Assembly: GCF_003994855.1 (NCBI RefSeq)
Contig: NZ_CP034142.1
Location: 3,224,001-3,288,000, forward strand
Length of the DNA stretch: 64,000 nt
Source of the DNA: Marinobacter sp. NP-4(2019)
GTDB taxonomy: Bacteria > Pseudomonadota > Gammaproteobacteria > Pseudomonadales > Oleiphilaceae
Direction of reading: 5' to 3'
Part shown: positions 8,991-17,680 of the stretch, one piece after another
Layout of the letters: every line of letters begins with the position of its first letter
Position numbering within the stretch: the stretch's first letter is position 1
The notes under the pieces: generated by a model
What the model was told of the DNA's origin: nothing
The model's input: only the letters and a program-made list of their open reading frames with translations
Database searches by the model: none
Position numbers and translations under genes: made by a program

Positions 8991-9010
8991 GAGCCAGCGT
9001 CAGTGAACCG

Positions 9011-9394
9011 TCAGGAATCACGCCCCGGGTAGAGGTTGAAATCCTCACCATCGACCACCACCCGCTCTGCCTTCATACGACGCTCCCCCTCCCGGGCGGA
9101 ACGGTGTCCATGAACAGTGATCTTGCGGCCCTTGCTGAGCTGTTCATCCGTCAACCCCGCCCGCATATTACGCCAGGGCTGCCCAACCTCGATCACCCAT
9201 TCCTCGCCATCCACCTCAATGGTCACCTCGCCATGAGGATTTCCCAGACGCACTCCGGTAATGGTACCGGTGATTTCAAACTCTTCATCCGTGGCCCAGC
9301 CCCAGCCGTGATGGGCCAAGGATGCGGTGGACCACGCCAGCAGGACGCCAATGAGCAGCGCCAGTAATCCGGATTGGTTGCCTATGGTCATCAT
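9011..9394 (-). CDS. Secreted DUF6152-like small protein
   Basis: A 127-residue protein with a clear signal peptide (SGLLALLIGVLLAWSTASLA, residues 8-27) and cleavage before HHGWGWA. The mature part is a small beta-rich domain with ITGTITGVRLGNPHG and WVIEVGQPWRNMRAG, the pattern of DUF6152 periplasmic proteins. The HHGWGW start of the mature chain is a plausible metal ligand cluster, but this is inference. It lies 20 bases upstream of the DUF6644-like membrane protein gene on the same strand, likely in one operon. Function is unknown. Confidence 0.7.
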   Translation of the reverse strand: MMTIGNQSGLLALLIGVLLAWSTASLAHHGWGWATDEEFEITGTITGVRLGNPHGEVTIEVDGEEWVIEVGQPWRNMRAGLTDEQLSKGRKITVHGHRSAREGERRMKAERVVVDGEDFNLYPGRDS

Positions 9395-9494
9395 TATTTC
9401 CTCCTGGACAGATGCCGGACTTTTCCATGGGACACTGACAACAGTAGGCTAAGACCGCTGCGGACGGGAAACGTTCAACAAAGCGCGGAGAGGT

Positions 9495-10178
9495 TCAACG
9501 GCGGGTGATTGAGCTTACCCACTCAGCCACGCCCTCGCAGGCTCCCTTCTGAATCACCCGGGCCCGGGACACGCTGGCGGGCTCGCCCGGGTCTATGACG
9601 GTGATGGGCACATCCACATCCACTTCATAGACCAGACCGGCGGCGGGATAGACTTGTAGCGAGGTGCCTACAATCAGCAGATGATCGGCCGTGCGCACAA
9701 CCTCCGCTGCCTTCTCCAGCATCGGCACTTCCTCGCCGAACCAGACGATGTGGGGCCTGAGCTGGGCGCCGTGGTCACAGGTATCACCCGGGGCGATGTC
9801 CCGGTAACCGATGTCATACACCAGTTCCGGAAAGCGGGAGCTGCGGGCCTTGGTTAATTCGCCGTGCAGGTGAATCACGTTGGAGGAGCCGCCGCGTTCG
9901 TGAAGATCATCCACATTCTGGGTGACCACGGTAACGCGATACTGCTGTTCCAGCTCCGCCAGCATACGGTGGGCCTGATTGGGGCGGGCGGACCGAAGCT
10001 GGCGCCGGCGTTCGTTGTAGAACTGCAGCACCAACTCCTGGTTGCGGGCAAAGGCTTCGGGTGTGGCCACATCGTACACACTGTGCTGCTCCCACAGCCC
10101 GCCGTTGTCACGGAAGGTGGAGAGTCCGCTTTCGGCGCTGATGCCAGCGCCTGTCAGTACCACGATGTGATCCTGCAT
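9495..10178 (-). CDS. cobB: Sir2-family NAD-dependent deacylase lacking the zinc-ribbon cysteines
   Basis: A 227-residue class III sirtuin that should remove acyl groups from lysines with NAD+. GAGISAESG (residues 10-18), TQNVDDLHERGG, the catalytic histidine in HLHGE (about residue 105), and VGTSLQVYPAAG are all present. Y54-x-x-R57 matches the Tyr/Arg pair typical of desuccinylase/demalonylase sirtuins. The zinc module is odd: between HLHGE and VWFGE only one cysteine (C134) remains instead of four, a reduced form also known in some bacterial CobB relatives. The start ATG overlaps the stop of the upstream flavoprotein gene (TGATG), so translation is probably coupled. Confidence 0.85.
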   Translation of the reverse strand: MQDHIVVLTGAGISAESGLSTFRDNGGLWEQHSVYDVATPEAFARNQELVLQFYNERRRQLRSARPNQAHRMLAELEQQYRVTVVTQNVDDLHERGGSSNVIHLHGELTKARSSRFPELVYDIGYRDIAPGDTCDHGAQLRPHIVWFGEEVPMLEKAAEVVRTADHLLIVGTSLQVYPAAGLVYEVDVDVPITVIDPGEPASVSRARVIQKGACEGVAEWVSSITRR

Positions 10179-11581
10179 CAGTCGAAAATCTTGCCCGGGT
10201 TGATGATGCCGTTGGGATCAAAGACCTGCTTGATACCCTTGAGGTAAGCGATCTCCGCCTCACTGCGGGTGTAATGCAGGTAGGGCTTCTTGGTCATGCC
10301 AACACCGTGCTCGGCGGAGACACTGCCCTGGTAACGCTCGACAATCTCGAACACCCATTTGTTCACCTGCTGGCACTTCTCGAAGAAGTCCTCTTTCGCC
10401 ATGTCTTCCGGCTTGAGAATATTCAGGTGCAGGTTGCCATCGCCAATGTGGCCAAACCAGATGATCTCGAAATCCGGGTAATGCTTGTTCACCACAGCAT
10501 CGATTTCCTGCAGGAAGCCCGGCACCTTGGAGACCACCACGGAAATGTCGTTCTTGTAGGGTGTGCGCGGCGCGATGGATTCGGAGATCCGCTCCCGCAA
10601 TTGCCAGAGATTGTTAGCCTGGGTTTCGCTCTGGCTGATCACTCCGTCCAGTACCCAGCCGTTCTCGACGCATTGTTCAAACAGGGTCATGGCGTCATCC
10701 ATCACCTGATCCGACACCGCTTCGAACTCCAGCAGGGCGTAATACGGAGCCTCGGTTTCGAAAGGTGCCTGCACCTGGCCGTGGGCCAGCACGTGTCCCA
10801 TGGCTTCATGGGAAAAGAACTCGTAGGCGGTCAGGTCGATCTGCTTCTGGAACGTCTGCAGCACGTCCATGGTGTTAGTCAGGTCATTGAGCCCCAACAC
10901 CAGCACGGTCAGGTTGTCCGGTTTGCGGGACAGCTTCATGGTGGCTTCAGTGATAAAGCCCAGGGTGCCCTCGGCACCGATGAACAGATGGCGCAAGTCG
11001 TAACCGGTGTTGTTCTTTTCCAGGTCCTTGTTCAGGTCCAGAATATCGCCCTTGCCAGTCACCACTTTCAGACCGGCAACCCAGTCCCGGCTCATGCCGT
11101 AGCGGATCACCTTGATGCCACCGGCATTGGTCGACAGGTTGCCTCCCAGCTGGCTGGAACCGGCGGAGGCGAAATCTACCGGGTAATACAGGCCATTCTC
11201 TTCCGCGAACGTCTGCAATTGCTCGGTTATCACTCCTGCCTGACAACGTACGGTGCGGTCACTGGCACTGAAATCCAGAATCTGGTTCATGTTGTCGAAC
11301 GCCACCACGACTTCGCCGTTGGCGGCAACCGCACCCGCACTCAGACCGGTACGACCACCGGATGGCACCAGTGCGACCTGGTTCTGATTGGCAAATTTCA
11401 CCAATGCCTGCACCTGCTCCGTTGTTTTTGGCAGCACTATGGCCAACGGCTTCGGCGGATAGATTTTGGTCCAGTCCTTGCCGTAGTTTTCCAGGTCGGC
11501 CGGATCGGTCAGTACCTTGCCGGGGGTGTCACCGGTGGCAACCAGTTCTCGGAGCGAAGCGATAATCTGTTCAGAGTTCAT
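10178..11581 (-). CDS. FAD-linked D-2-hydroxyacid dehydrogenase, probably D-2-hydroxyglutarate dehydrogenase
   Basis: A 467-residue GlcD/Dld2-type flavoprotein. The PCMH FAD-binding domain shows PSGGRTGLSAGA and LSTNAGGIKVIRYGM; the C-terminal half has WFGHIGDGNLHLN and SAEHGVGMTKK, where the histidines bind the catalytic metal. I use the ATG at 11581 (MNSEQIIASL); an in-frame upstream start would run 60 bases closer to serA without a better ribosome site. The gene is divergent from serA by 200 bases. In Pseudomonas, SerA makes D-2-hydroxyglutarate as a side product and a neighbouring D-2-hydroxyglutarate dehydrogenase reoxidises it; this pairing suggests the same here. D-lactate or glycolate oxidation remains possible. 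Confidence 0.85.
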   Translation of the reverse strand: MNSEQIIASLRELVATGDTPGKVLTDPADLENYGKDWTKIYPPKPLAIVLPKTTEQVQALVKFANQNQVALVPSGGRTGLSAGAVAANGEVVVAFDNMNQILDFSASDRTVRCQAGVITEQLQTFAEENGLYYPVDFASAGSSQLGGNLSTNAGGIKVIRYGMSRDWVAGLKVVTGKGDILDLNKDLEKNNTGYDLRHLFIGAEGTLGFITEATMKLSRKPDNLTVLVLGLNDLTNTMDVLQTFQKQIDLTAYEFFSHEAMGHVLAHGQVQAPFETEAPYYALLEFEAVSDQVMDDAMTLFEQCVENGWVLDGVISQSETQANNLWQLRERISESIAPRTPYKNDISVVVSKVPGFLQEIDAVVNKHYPDFEIIWFGHIGDGNLHLNILKPEDMAKEDFFEKCQQVNKWVFEIVERYQGSVSAEHGVGMTKKPYLHYTRSEAEIAYLKGIKQVFDPNGIINPGKIFD

Positions 11582-11781
11582 GGAGTTCGATGTCTCGTAA
11601 GGGTTCGGCGGCCGGTCGTTGTATGCCCGATCCCCTGGCAATCACCAGACAGTTGATTCAGGCAATCCGACGCGCTGTGAAAATCTGCGTTTATGGTATC
11701 ATACCGCCCCTGTTCTGTGAGCCAGCCCGACGATCCTGGCTCCAGGTCATTTCACGTGACGAAAGGTTCGGAAGCAAGCCC

Positions 11782-13011
11782 ATGTCAAATACGTCTCTCG
11801 AAAAGAGCAAAATCCGGATCCTGCTGCTGGAAGGCGTGCATCAATCTGCCATTGATACCCTGAACGCCGCAGGCTACACCAACATCGAGTACCTGACTCA
11901 CTCGCTGGCCGAGGAAGACCTGATTGAGAAGATTGCCGACGCGCACTTCATCGGGATTCGCTCGCGCACCCAGTTGACCGAGAAAGTATTTGATGCCGCC
12001 CAGAAGTTGGTGGCAGTGGGTTGTTTCTGTATTGGTACAAACCAGGTAAACCTGCAGGCAGCTACCCGCCGGGGTATCGCCGTATTCAACGCTCCCTTCT
12101 CCAACACCCGCAGCGTGGCTGAGCTGGTCCTGGCACAGGCTATTCTGCTATTACGTGGCATTCCCGAGAAAAGTGCGAAGGCCCATCGCGGTGAATGGCT
12201 GAAGTCTGCCAAGAACAGCTACGAGATTCGCGGCAAGAAGCTGGGCATCATCGGTTACGGCAACATCGGCACCCAGTTCAGCGTGCTGGCTGAAGGTCTG
12301 GGCATGGACGTTTACTTCTACGACGTAGTCTCCAAACTGCCGATCGGTAACGCCACTCAGGTGGGCACCCTGCAGGAGCTGTTGAACATCTCGGATGTGG
12401 TGAGCCTGCACGTACCGGAAACCCCGTCGACCAAGTACATGTTCAAGGCCGAGCAGTTCGCCCAGATGAAGCCGGGTTCCATCCTGATGAACGCGTCCCG
12501 CGGTACTGTTGTGGATATTGACGCCCTCGCGGATGCACTGAAGAGCGGCAAGCTGCTGGGTGCGGCCATCGACGTATTCCCCGTTGAGCCCAAGTCCAAC
12601 GACGAGGAGTTTATTTCTCCGCTACGGGAGTTCGATAACGTCATACTGACCCCGCACGTCGGCGGCTCCACCATCGAGGCCCAGGAGAACATCGGCCGCG
12701 AAGTGGCGGAAAAGCTGGCCATGTACAGCGACAACGGCACCTCTGTCTCTTCCGTAAACTTCCCGGAAGTGGCACTGCCGTCGCATCCGAACCAGCACCG
12801 TCTGCTGCACATTCACGAGAACGTGCCGGGCGTGATGTCAGAGATCAACCAGGTGTTTTCGGAGAATGGCATCAACATTTGCGGCCAGTACCTGCAAACC
12901 AAGGAAGACATTGGCTACGTGGTGATCGATGTTGACAAGGAATACGGTGAGCTGGCGCTGGAGAAGCTGCGCCACGTGAAGGGCACCATTCGCTGTCGCG
13001 TTCTGTTCTGA
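11782..13011 (+). CDS. serA: D-3-phosphoglycerate dehydrogenase
   Basis: The 409-residue product matches the E. coli-type SerA, which oxidises 3-phosphoglycerate to 3-phosphohydroxypyruvate as the first step of serine synthesis. The NAD-binding GYGNIGTQ is near residue 160, catalytic R/E/H residues lie in NASRGTVVD, and LTPHVGGSTIEAQENIG. The C-terminal ACT domain (HENVPGVMSEIN and following) binds serine for feedback control. I choose the ATG at 11782 (MSNTSLEKSKIRILLLEG); an open frame continues 192 bases upstream but without family similarity. A strong terminator follows the stop. Confidence 0.96.
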   Translation: MSNTSLEKSKIRILLLEGVHQSAIDTLNAAGYTNIEYLTHSLAEEDLIEKIADAHFIGIRSRTQLTEKVFDAAQKLVAVGCFCIGTNQVNLQAATRRGIAVFNAPFSNTRSVAELVLAQAILLLRGIPEKSAKAHRGEWLKSAKNSYEIRGKKLGIIGYGNIGTQFSVLAEGLGMDVYFYDVVSKLPIGNATQVGTLQELLNISDVVSLHVPETPSTKYMFKAEQFAQMKPGSILMNASRGTVVDIDALADALKSGKLLGAAIDVFPVEPKSNDEEFISPLREFDNVILTPHVGGSTIEAQENIGREVAEKLAMYSDNGTSVSSVNFPEVALPSHPNQHRLLHIHENVPGVMSEINQVFSENGINICGQYLQTKEDIGYVVIDVDKEYGELALEKLRHVKGTIRCRVLF

Positions 13012-13032
13012 TCAGAACGGCGGATGGCCCAT

Positions 13033-13063
13033 AAAAAACGGGAGCCTTGGGCTCCCGTTTTTT
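13033..13063. terminator. Bidirectional intrinsic terminator between serA and the subtilase gene
   Basis: A G+C-rich perfect stem of about 14 bp (AAAAAACGGGAGCC and its complement) with a 3-nt loop is flanked by an A-run on the left and a T-run on the right. It can stop serA transcription from the left and the subtilase transcript from the right. Confidence 0.9.
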
Positions 13064-13097
13064 ATTCCTCCTGCGCCAGTTTCAGTTTCGATAGCGA

Positions 13098-14390
13098 TTA
13101 CTGAGGTGCGCGCAGCAACAGATTCGGCGAACCCGCCTTGATACCACTCAGCACATTCGCCGTCGCCATCTCCTGAATGGCGGCACTCACCTGATCCGGG
13201 CTCAGGCCACCCTGATCCCCCAATAGCAGAGCCGCCACACCGGCGACATGGGGCGAAGCCATTGACGTGCCGCTGATGGTGTTGGTTTCGGTATCGTTCC
13301 GGTACCAGGCCGCCGTGATGTCGGATCCGGGCGCAAACAGGTCTACACACTCACCGTGGTTGGAGAAGGATGAGCGCTGATCCTCACGGGTGGTACTACC
13401 CACCGTTATCGCAGCCTCCACACGGTTGGGAGAACCCGAGCAGGCGTCGGCATCGCTGTTACCGGCAGCAACAACAAAGGTCACACCTTGCGCAATGGCA
13501 CCTTTCACCGCAAAGTCCAAGGCGTCTGAATCACCACCTCCGAGGGACATATTGGCAACCGCAGGCGACTGATGGTTTTCAGCAACCCAGTCCACACCGG
13601 CAATCACGTCAGCATTCGAACCGGCACCGGAACAGTCCAGCACCCGCACCGCAGCCACGGAGGCTGCCTTGGCAACACCATACTCGGAACCCACGGCTGT
13701 GCTGGCCACATGAGTCCCATGACCATTGCAGTCGGTGGTGTCAGCGGGGTCAGTTTCCCCACCAGCGTTCAACAGAGAACCGATCAAAGGCAGACCGCCC
13801 AGGCCCAACAGGCCGGTGTCGTTTGCCGCGAAATTGCGCCCTTCAATCACCCGACCGGAAAACTCCACATGACTGTCCCGCAGACCGGTGTCGATAATAT
13901 AGACGTTGGCCCCCGCCCCGGCTGAGGCCGGATAGCGGTATGACTCGTCCAGAGGCAACACTTGTTGATCAATACGATCCAGGCCCCAGGGTGCACCTTG
14001 CTGAACTTCCGAGTTGGCGGCAACCATGCGATCCGGCTCAACAGCCTGCACCCCCGGCAGGGACGACAGCAGCTCAGCCTGGCCATCGGTCAATTCCACA
14101 GCAGCACCGGTCATTGCGGTGCTGTACAGGTGGAGAATATCTCCACCGCCAACAGCCAACAGGAGTGATTCAACACCCGCCTGCAAGTCCGGCAACCCGA
14201 GCAGATGGGGCAGTTCTGGATCGAGTGTCAGGATATAACGCCCGGGCAGTACGTCGCCTGGCTGCAGATCCTGCTGGGTGGTTTCTTCAGCGGTATTACC
14301 GGTAGCCCCCAGCAAGCCGCCATGGACCACTGGGGCGGAAGCGACTAAGGCCACACCGAGGCAAGCGGCGGAAAACATTCTGTTGATCAT
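13098..14390 (-). CDS. Secreted S8 (subtilisin/proteinase K-like) serine peptidase
   Basis: A 430-residue exported protease. A signal peptide covers about residues 1-24 (MFSAACLGVALVASAPVVHG). Residues about 48-125 fit an inhibitor I9-type prodomain (GRYILTL to VQAVEPDRMV). The catalytic triad is D167 (YIIDTGL), H224 (NGHGTHVAS) and S376 (SGTSMASPHVAG), with oxyanion N311 (VVAAGNSDA). The pattern suggests the proteinase K group (S8A). There is no extra C-terminal domain. It likely degrades extracellular proteins. The 219-bp divergent upstream region (14391-14609) contains two inverted repeats listed separately. Confidence 0.92.
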   Translation of the reverse strand: MINRMFSAACLGVALVASAPVVHGGLLGATGNTAEETTQQDLQPGDVLPGRYILTLDPELPHLLGLPDLQAGVESLLLAVGGGDILHLYSTAMTGAAVELTDGQAELLSSLPGVQAVEPDRMVAANSEVQQGAPWGLDRIDQQVLPLDESYRYPASAGAGANVYIIDTGLRDSHVEFSGRVIEGRNFAANDTGLLGLGGLPLIGSLLNAGGETDPADTTDCNGHGTHVASTAVGSEYGVAKAASVAAVRVLDCSGAGSNADVIAGVDWVAENHQSPAVANMSLGGGDSDALDFAVKGAIAQGVTFVVAAGNSDADACSGSPNRVEAAITVGSTTREDQRSSFSNHGECVDLFAPGSDITAAWYRNDTETNTISGTSMASPHVAGVAALLLGDQGGLSPDQVSAAIQEMATANVLSGIKAGSPNLLLRAPQ

Positions 14391-14487
14391 AGTGCACGTC
14401 CTGTTTGGTTATTCTAATCGCTCAAGCGTGACAATCTGTCACAGGCGGCACATCCCAAACATGGCCACGAGGGCCAAAGTGTGATCA

Positions 14488-14505
14488 GGTTAACGTTATT
14501 TAACC
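14488..14505. promoter_or_regulatory. Inverted repeat, candidate operator in the subtilase / coiled-coil divergent region
   Basis: GGTTAACGTTATTTAACC is an inverted repeat with 6-bp arms and a 6-nt centre, located between the divergent subtilase and coiled-coil genes. A second, odd-spaced palindrome GTGACA-ATC-TGTCAC lies at 14428-14442. Both are plausible repressor or activator sites, but no regulator can be assigned. Confidence 0.3.
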
Positions 14506-14609
14506 ACCTTGTTTTCCATTCGCACTTGAGAAACTGCCAATAACGTCCATGGTTAATAGGGAGAATATTTGTTCAAGTCGCACGCATCACCCACAGACAG
14601 GAGTGGACT

Positions 14610-14894
14610 ATGTCACTGAAGGATTCGCTGCTGACCAAGCTGGAAACCCAGACTGAACGCTGGAGCAAGCAGATCGACAGTCTCAGGGCAGACGCCGAGC
14701 ACAAGATGGCGAAAGCCAGGGACGACCAGGCCGAGGCTGAGATTCAGAAAGAGTTTTCCGAGAAGATACAGAAACTGGAAGACCGGATTGAGGACGCCCG
14801 AAAAAAACTGGGAGAGGTACGGGATTCCGGCGAAGACCGGCTTCAGGATCTGAAAGACCGCATTGATGAGTGGCTCCCCAGCAATACCAACTAA
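14610..14894 (+). CDS. Small charged coiled-coil protein, unknown function
   Basis: A 94-residue hydrophilic protein, rich in E, K, D and R, with no cysteine and no signal peptide. Nearly the whole chain (about residues 5-85) has heptad spacing of L, I and A and should form one long alpha-helical coiled coil. A good ribosome site (CAGGAG) precedes the ATG and a strong intrinsic terminator follows at 14902-14933, so it is a self-contained gene. Similar short coiled-coil proteins are common in marine gammaproteobacteria but have no assigned role; I do not recognise a named family. Confidence 0.7.
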   Translation: MSLKDSLLTKLETQTERWSKQIDSLRADAEHKMAKARDDQAEAEIQKEFSEKIQKLEDRIEDARKKLGEVRDSGEDRLQDLKDRIDEWLPSNTN

Positions 14895-14901
14895 ATGTTA
14901 A

Positions 14902-14933
14902 AAAGCCCCGGTGCCTTGCGACACCGGGGCTTT
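14902..14933. terminator. Bidirectional intrinsic terminator after the coiled-coil gene
   Basis: AAAGCCCCGGTG pairs with CACCGGGGCTTT across an 8-nt loop, giving a perfect 12-bp stem with A/T tracts at both ends. It lies between the plus-strand coiled-coil gene and the convergent OmpA-like gene. Confidence 0.9.
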
Positions 14934-14950
14934 CCTGTCCAAAACAGATC

Positions 14951-15607
14951 TTACTGCATCGGCACCAGCGTCAGCTCTACCCGACGGTTCTGCTCCCGTC
15001 CGGCAGCCGTGTCATTGGACGCGATCGGGTAACGTGGGCCATAACCCACGGCCCTGGTACGCTTGGGCTCAATGCCCTGATTAAGCAGGAAGTCCCGAAC
15101 GGAACCGGCACGGCGCTCACTCAACAGCTGGTTGTAGTTCTGGGAACCGGTGCTGTCGGTATGGCCATCAATCTGGATGATGGTCTTGTCGAACTCCTTG
15201 AGCACCAGGCCAACGGACTCCAGTGTATTGCTGAAGGAAGGCTTGATCGTGGACTGATCGGTATCGAAAGTGATGTTGCCCGGCATGACCAGCTCAATTT
15301 CATCACCGTTACGCACTACCCGCACGCCTGAGCCTTCCAGCTTACGGCGAAGCTCGGCTTCCTGCTTGTCCATGTAGTAGCCGATACCACCGCCAACGGC
15401 AGCACCACTGGCAGCGCCAATCAGCGCACCTTTGCCACGGTCACTGCTGCTAGACGTTGCAGCACCCACAGCAGCACCACCAATAGCGCCGATGATGCTT
15501 CCCTTGGTGGCATTGGAAGTTTTCTCTTCCCCGGTATACGGGTCGTAGGTCATACAGCCACCCAAACCAACGGTGGCAACCGCAAATGCGAGAACAGTCT
15601 TTTTCAC
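14951..15607 (-). CDS. OmpA-family outer-membrane lipoprotein (YiaD-like)
   Basis: A 218-residue lipoprotein with a lipobox at VGLGGC (Cys18), predicted to be anchored to the outer membrane. Residues about 35-80 form a glycine/alanine-rich segment with glycine-zipper character (GSIIGAIGGAAVGAA, GALIGAASGAAVGGGIGYYMD). The C-terminal OmpA domain (about 105-215) carries ITFDTDQSTI, IDGHTDSTGSQNYNQLLSERRA and GREQNRRVELTL, which bind peptidoglycan. The start is a GTG at 15607 preceded by AGGAG at correct spacing. The arrangement matches E. coli YiaD and its relatives. It probably tethers the outer membrane to the cell wall. Confidence 0.9.
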   Translation of the reverse strand: MKKTVLAFAVATVGLGGCMTYDPYTGEEKTSNATKGSIIGAIGGAAVGAATSSSSDRGKGALIGAASGAAVGGGIGYYMDKQEAELRRKLEGSGVRVVRNGDEIELVMPGNITFDTDQSTIKPSFSNTLESVGLVLKEFDKTIIQIDGHTDSTGSQNYNQLLSERRAGSVRDFLLNQGIEPKRTRAVGYGPRYPIASNDTAAGREQNRRVELTLVPMQ

Positions 15608-15631
15608 AGCATACTCCTGGCTTTTTTATCC

Positions 15632-16651
15632 CTAGCAGGCCTCTGACAGAGCACCCGCACGGTCGTTTAAGAAGGTATCAATAATGGTATTGAATACCGT
15701 CGATTGCAGATCCTGCGCTTCGTTCACCAAATGATGACGACCATCGGGGATACGAAGTTCCTCCACCGAGGAAAATTTATTACGGATGATCCGCAAATTA
15801 TGCTGCCAATCGACGGTCAGATCTTTTTCGCCCTGAACCACCGTAACCGGAAAATTCACCGGTCTGGCAGACTCAATGTGGGGCACCCAGCTCCTCAGAG
15901 CCGATACCCAGTCCACATGAACCGCCCGCGCCTGGAGCGGATCGTGTTCCTTGAGGAATCGCAGGAACCGCGTATTGCCGCTGTTCTCGGCAAACACCCG
16001 ACGCCATCGTGTCAGGAATGGCCTGGCAAGACTGTGCAGCACCTTCGCACCCAGCCAACCCATGGGCCGGATCAATGGCGCCAACAACACGACCTGCCGA
16101 AAATCCGAGGTTTGCTGATCGTGCTGGTTCGACAACAGGTAATCGATCAGGATGGCCCCGCCGGTGCTCTGTCCAACCGCATACCAGGGGCCCCTCACTC
16201 GACCTTTCATCCGGGCCATCACCTCCGATAACACCGCCTGGTATTCCAGGAAACTGCCAATCGCCGCTGGCGTGCCACTGGACAGTCCATGGCCTGGCTG
16301 ATCATAGGACAGCACGTCAAACCCGGCGCCCAGGCAGCGATCGATCAGTTGGCTGTATAATCCCACATGGTCAAAGTACCCATGGAGGATAAATACCGTG
16401 CCTTTCGATCCGGCACCCTCCGGTGACCGGAAGTAATGCACCATGACCTGGTGCCGCCCGGCGCTGACATAGCCCTGATGGTAGCTTACCTCGGGATGTT
16501 CCACCCAGAGATCCAGGCCATAATAACGGCAGTACGCGACCATCTCTTCCCCCAGTTCCCGGGGGGCAGACGGATCAAACGGCTCAAGCCGGTCCAGCAA
16601 TGAGCTGCGATCCCAATCCGGAATTTCTATGGTATCTGTTTTCCAGTACAC
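15632..16651 (-). CDS. Alpha/beta hydrolase (lysophospholipase/monoglyceride lipase-like)
   Basis: A 339-residue cytoplasmic hydrolase of the serine aminopeptidase S33/lysophospholipase group. VFILHGYFDHVGLYSQL marks the oxyanion region, the nucleophile elbow is VGQSTGG (GxSxG), and VQGEKDLTVDW plus GRHHLVNE supply the acid and histidine. An 80-100 residue N-terminal extension precedes the hydrolase core. It ends 24 bases from the OmpA-like gene upstream region on the same strand; the functions are not obviously related. It probably cleaves monoacylglycerols or lysophospholipids, fitting the lipid theme of the window. Confidence 0.82.
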   Translation of the reverse strand: MYWKTDTIEIPDWDRSSLLDRLEPFDPSAPRELGEEMVAYCRYYGLDLWVEHPEVSYHQGYVSAGRHQVMVHYFRSPEGAGSKGTVFILHGYFDHVGLYSQLIDRCLGAGFDVLSYDQPGHGLSSGTPAAIGSFLEYQAVLSEVMARMKGRVRGPWYAVGQSTGGAILIDYLLSNQHDQQTSDFRQVVLLAPLIRPMGWLGAKVLHSLARPFLTRWRRVFAENSGNTRFLRFLKEHDPLQARAVHVDWVSALRSWVPHIESARPVNFPVTVVQGEKDLTVDWQHNLRIIRNKFSSVEELRIPDGRHHLVNEAQDLQSTVFNTIIDTFLNDRAGALSEAC

Positions 16652-16786
16652 GTAGAGTTACACGCTTGTCATTTAAGGTGATTCAAGATGGCCCACACGC
16701 CTCTTGTTCGCTTCAGCTTCCGCCACTAGGTTAGCACACCGCCGTATCATCACGGACAGAACCTGATTAATTCCATGGAGAAACCC

Positions 16787-17680
16787 ATGCTGCAACATCT
16801 GCTTGAATCCAGTTTAAGACAAACCATGAACCGCATGGTTCGTCCCCTGCTGCACCCGGCAGTACCGGTTTCCCTCCAGCGCACAATTATTGCCCAGGCC
16901 TATCGCAGCTCGATTCCTCCCAGGGGCTGCAAATTCGACGCGGTCACCGTTGGCGGCATCAAGGCACTCCGCACACTCCATGGAGCTTCAACAGAGGGCG
17001 TGGTGCTCTACCTCCATGGTGGCGGCTACATTATCGGATCCCCGTCCACCCATCGGGGAATAACCGGCCACCTCGCCAGGGCCAGCGGCCACACCATCAT
17101 TGCACCGGATTATCGACTGGCGCCGGAACACCCGTTTCCCGCAGCCCTGGATGATGCCGAAGCCGCGTATGAAGGTCTGTTAAAAGACGGTCATGCCCCT
17201 GCCTCTATTGCCATTGCCGGTGATTCCGCCGGTGGCGGTCTGACAATCGCTCTGGCCATGCGACTCCGGGACAAGGGCCGCCCACTGCCCGCTTCGCTAA
17301 CGGTTTTCTCGCCCTGGGTCGACCTGACACACGATCACCTCTATTCGCCGGAGTGCGAGCCCGTCCTGCAGCCACGCTGGATCGAAAAAGCGGCCAGGCT
17401 TTACACAGGCAAGGAACCCAGAACCAACCCCCTGATCTCTCCTATCCACGGCGACCTCAGCGGCTTACCTCCATTGCTGATTCAGGTTGGCAGCGAGGAG
17501 ATCCTGCTCAACGATGCCCAGCGGTTGTCGGACCGGGTCAACCAGCAAGGCGGCGAGGCCACCCTGGAAATCTATAACAGCCTCTGGCATGTGTTCCAGG
17601 TCCATGCCGGCCAACTGGACCGAGCAACCGACGCCCTGACCGACGCGGCAGCACACCTCAATCGTCACCGGGCAAAGTAG
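16787..17680 (+). CDS. Alpha/beta hydrolase fold-3 esterase (HSL family)
   Basis: A 297-residue esterase of the hormone-sensitive-lipase-like family. The oxyanion motif HGGGYIIGSP is near residue 80, the nucleophile elbow is GDSAGGGL, and the acid and histidine are in QVGSEEILLND and WHVFQ. I prefer the ATG at 16787 (MLQHLLESS) because GGAG lies 6 bases upstream; an in-frame ATG 12 bases earlier is possible. Its 3' end overlaps the convergent GIY-YIG gene by 23 bases. Family members hydrolyse short- to medium-chain acyl esters. Confidence 0.88.
   Translation: MLQHLLESSLRQTMNRMVRPLLHPAVPVSLQRTIIAQAYRSSIPPRGCKFDAVTVGGIKALRTLHGASTEGVVLYLHGGGYIIGSPSTHRGITGHLARASGHTIIAPDYRLAPEHPFPAALDDAEAAYEGLLKDGHAPASIAIAGDSAGGGLTIALAMRLRDKGRPLPASLTVFSPWVDLTHDHLYSPECEPVLQPRWIEKAARLYTGKEPRTNPLISPIHGDLSGLPPLLIQVGSEEILLNDAQRLSDRVNQQGGEATLEIYNSLWHVFQVHAGQLDRATDALTDAAAHLNRHRAK

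Noticed and set aside
10274..11656. Open frame of 460 codons opposite the D-2-hydroxyglutarate dehydrogenase-like gene
   Set aside because: It is a codon shadow of a G+C-rich gene, with low-complexity H/Q/V-rich product and no domain.
14428..14442. CRP site GTGACAATCTGTCAC
   Set aside because: The half-sites GTGA/TCAC are separated by seven bases instead of six, so the CRP consensus is not met.
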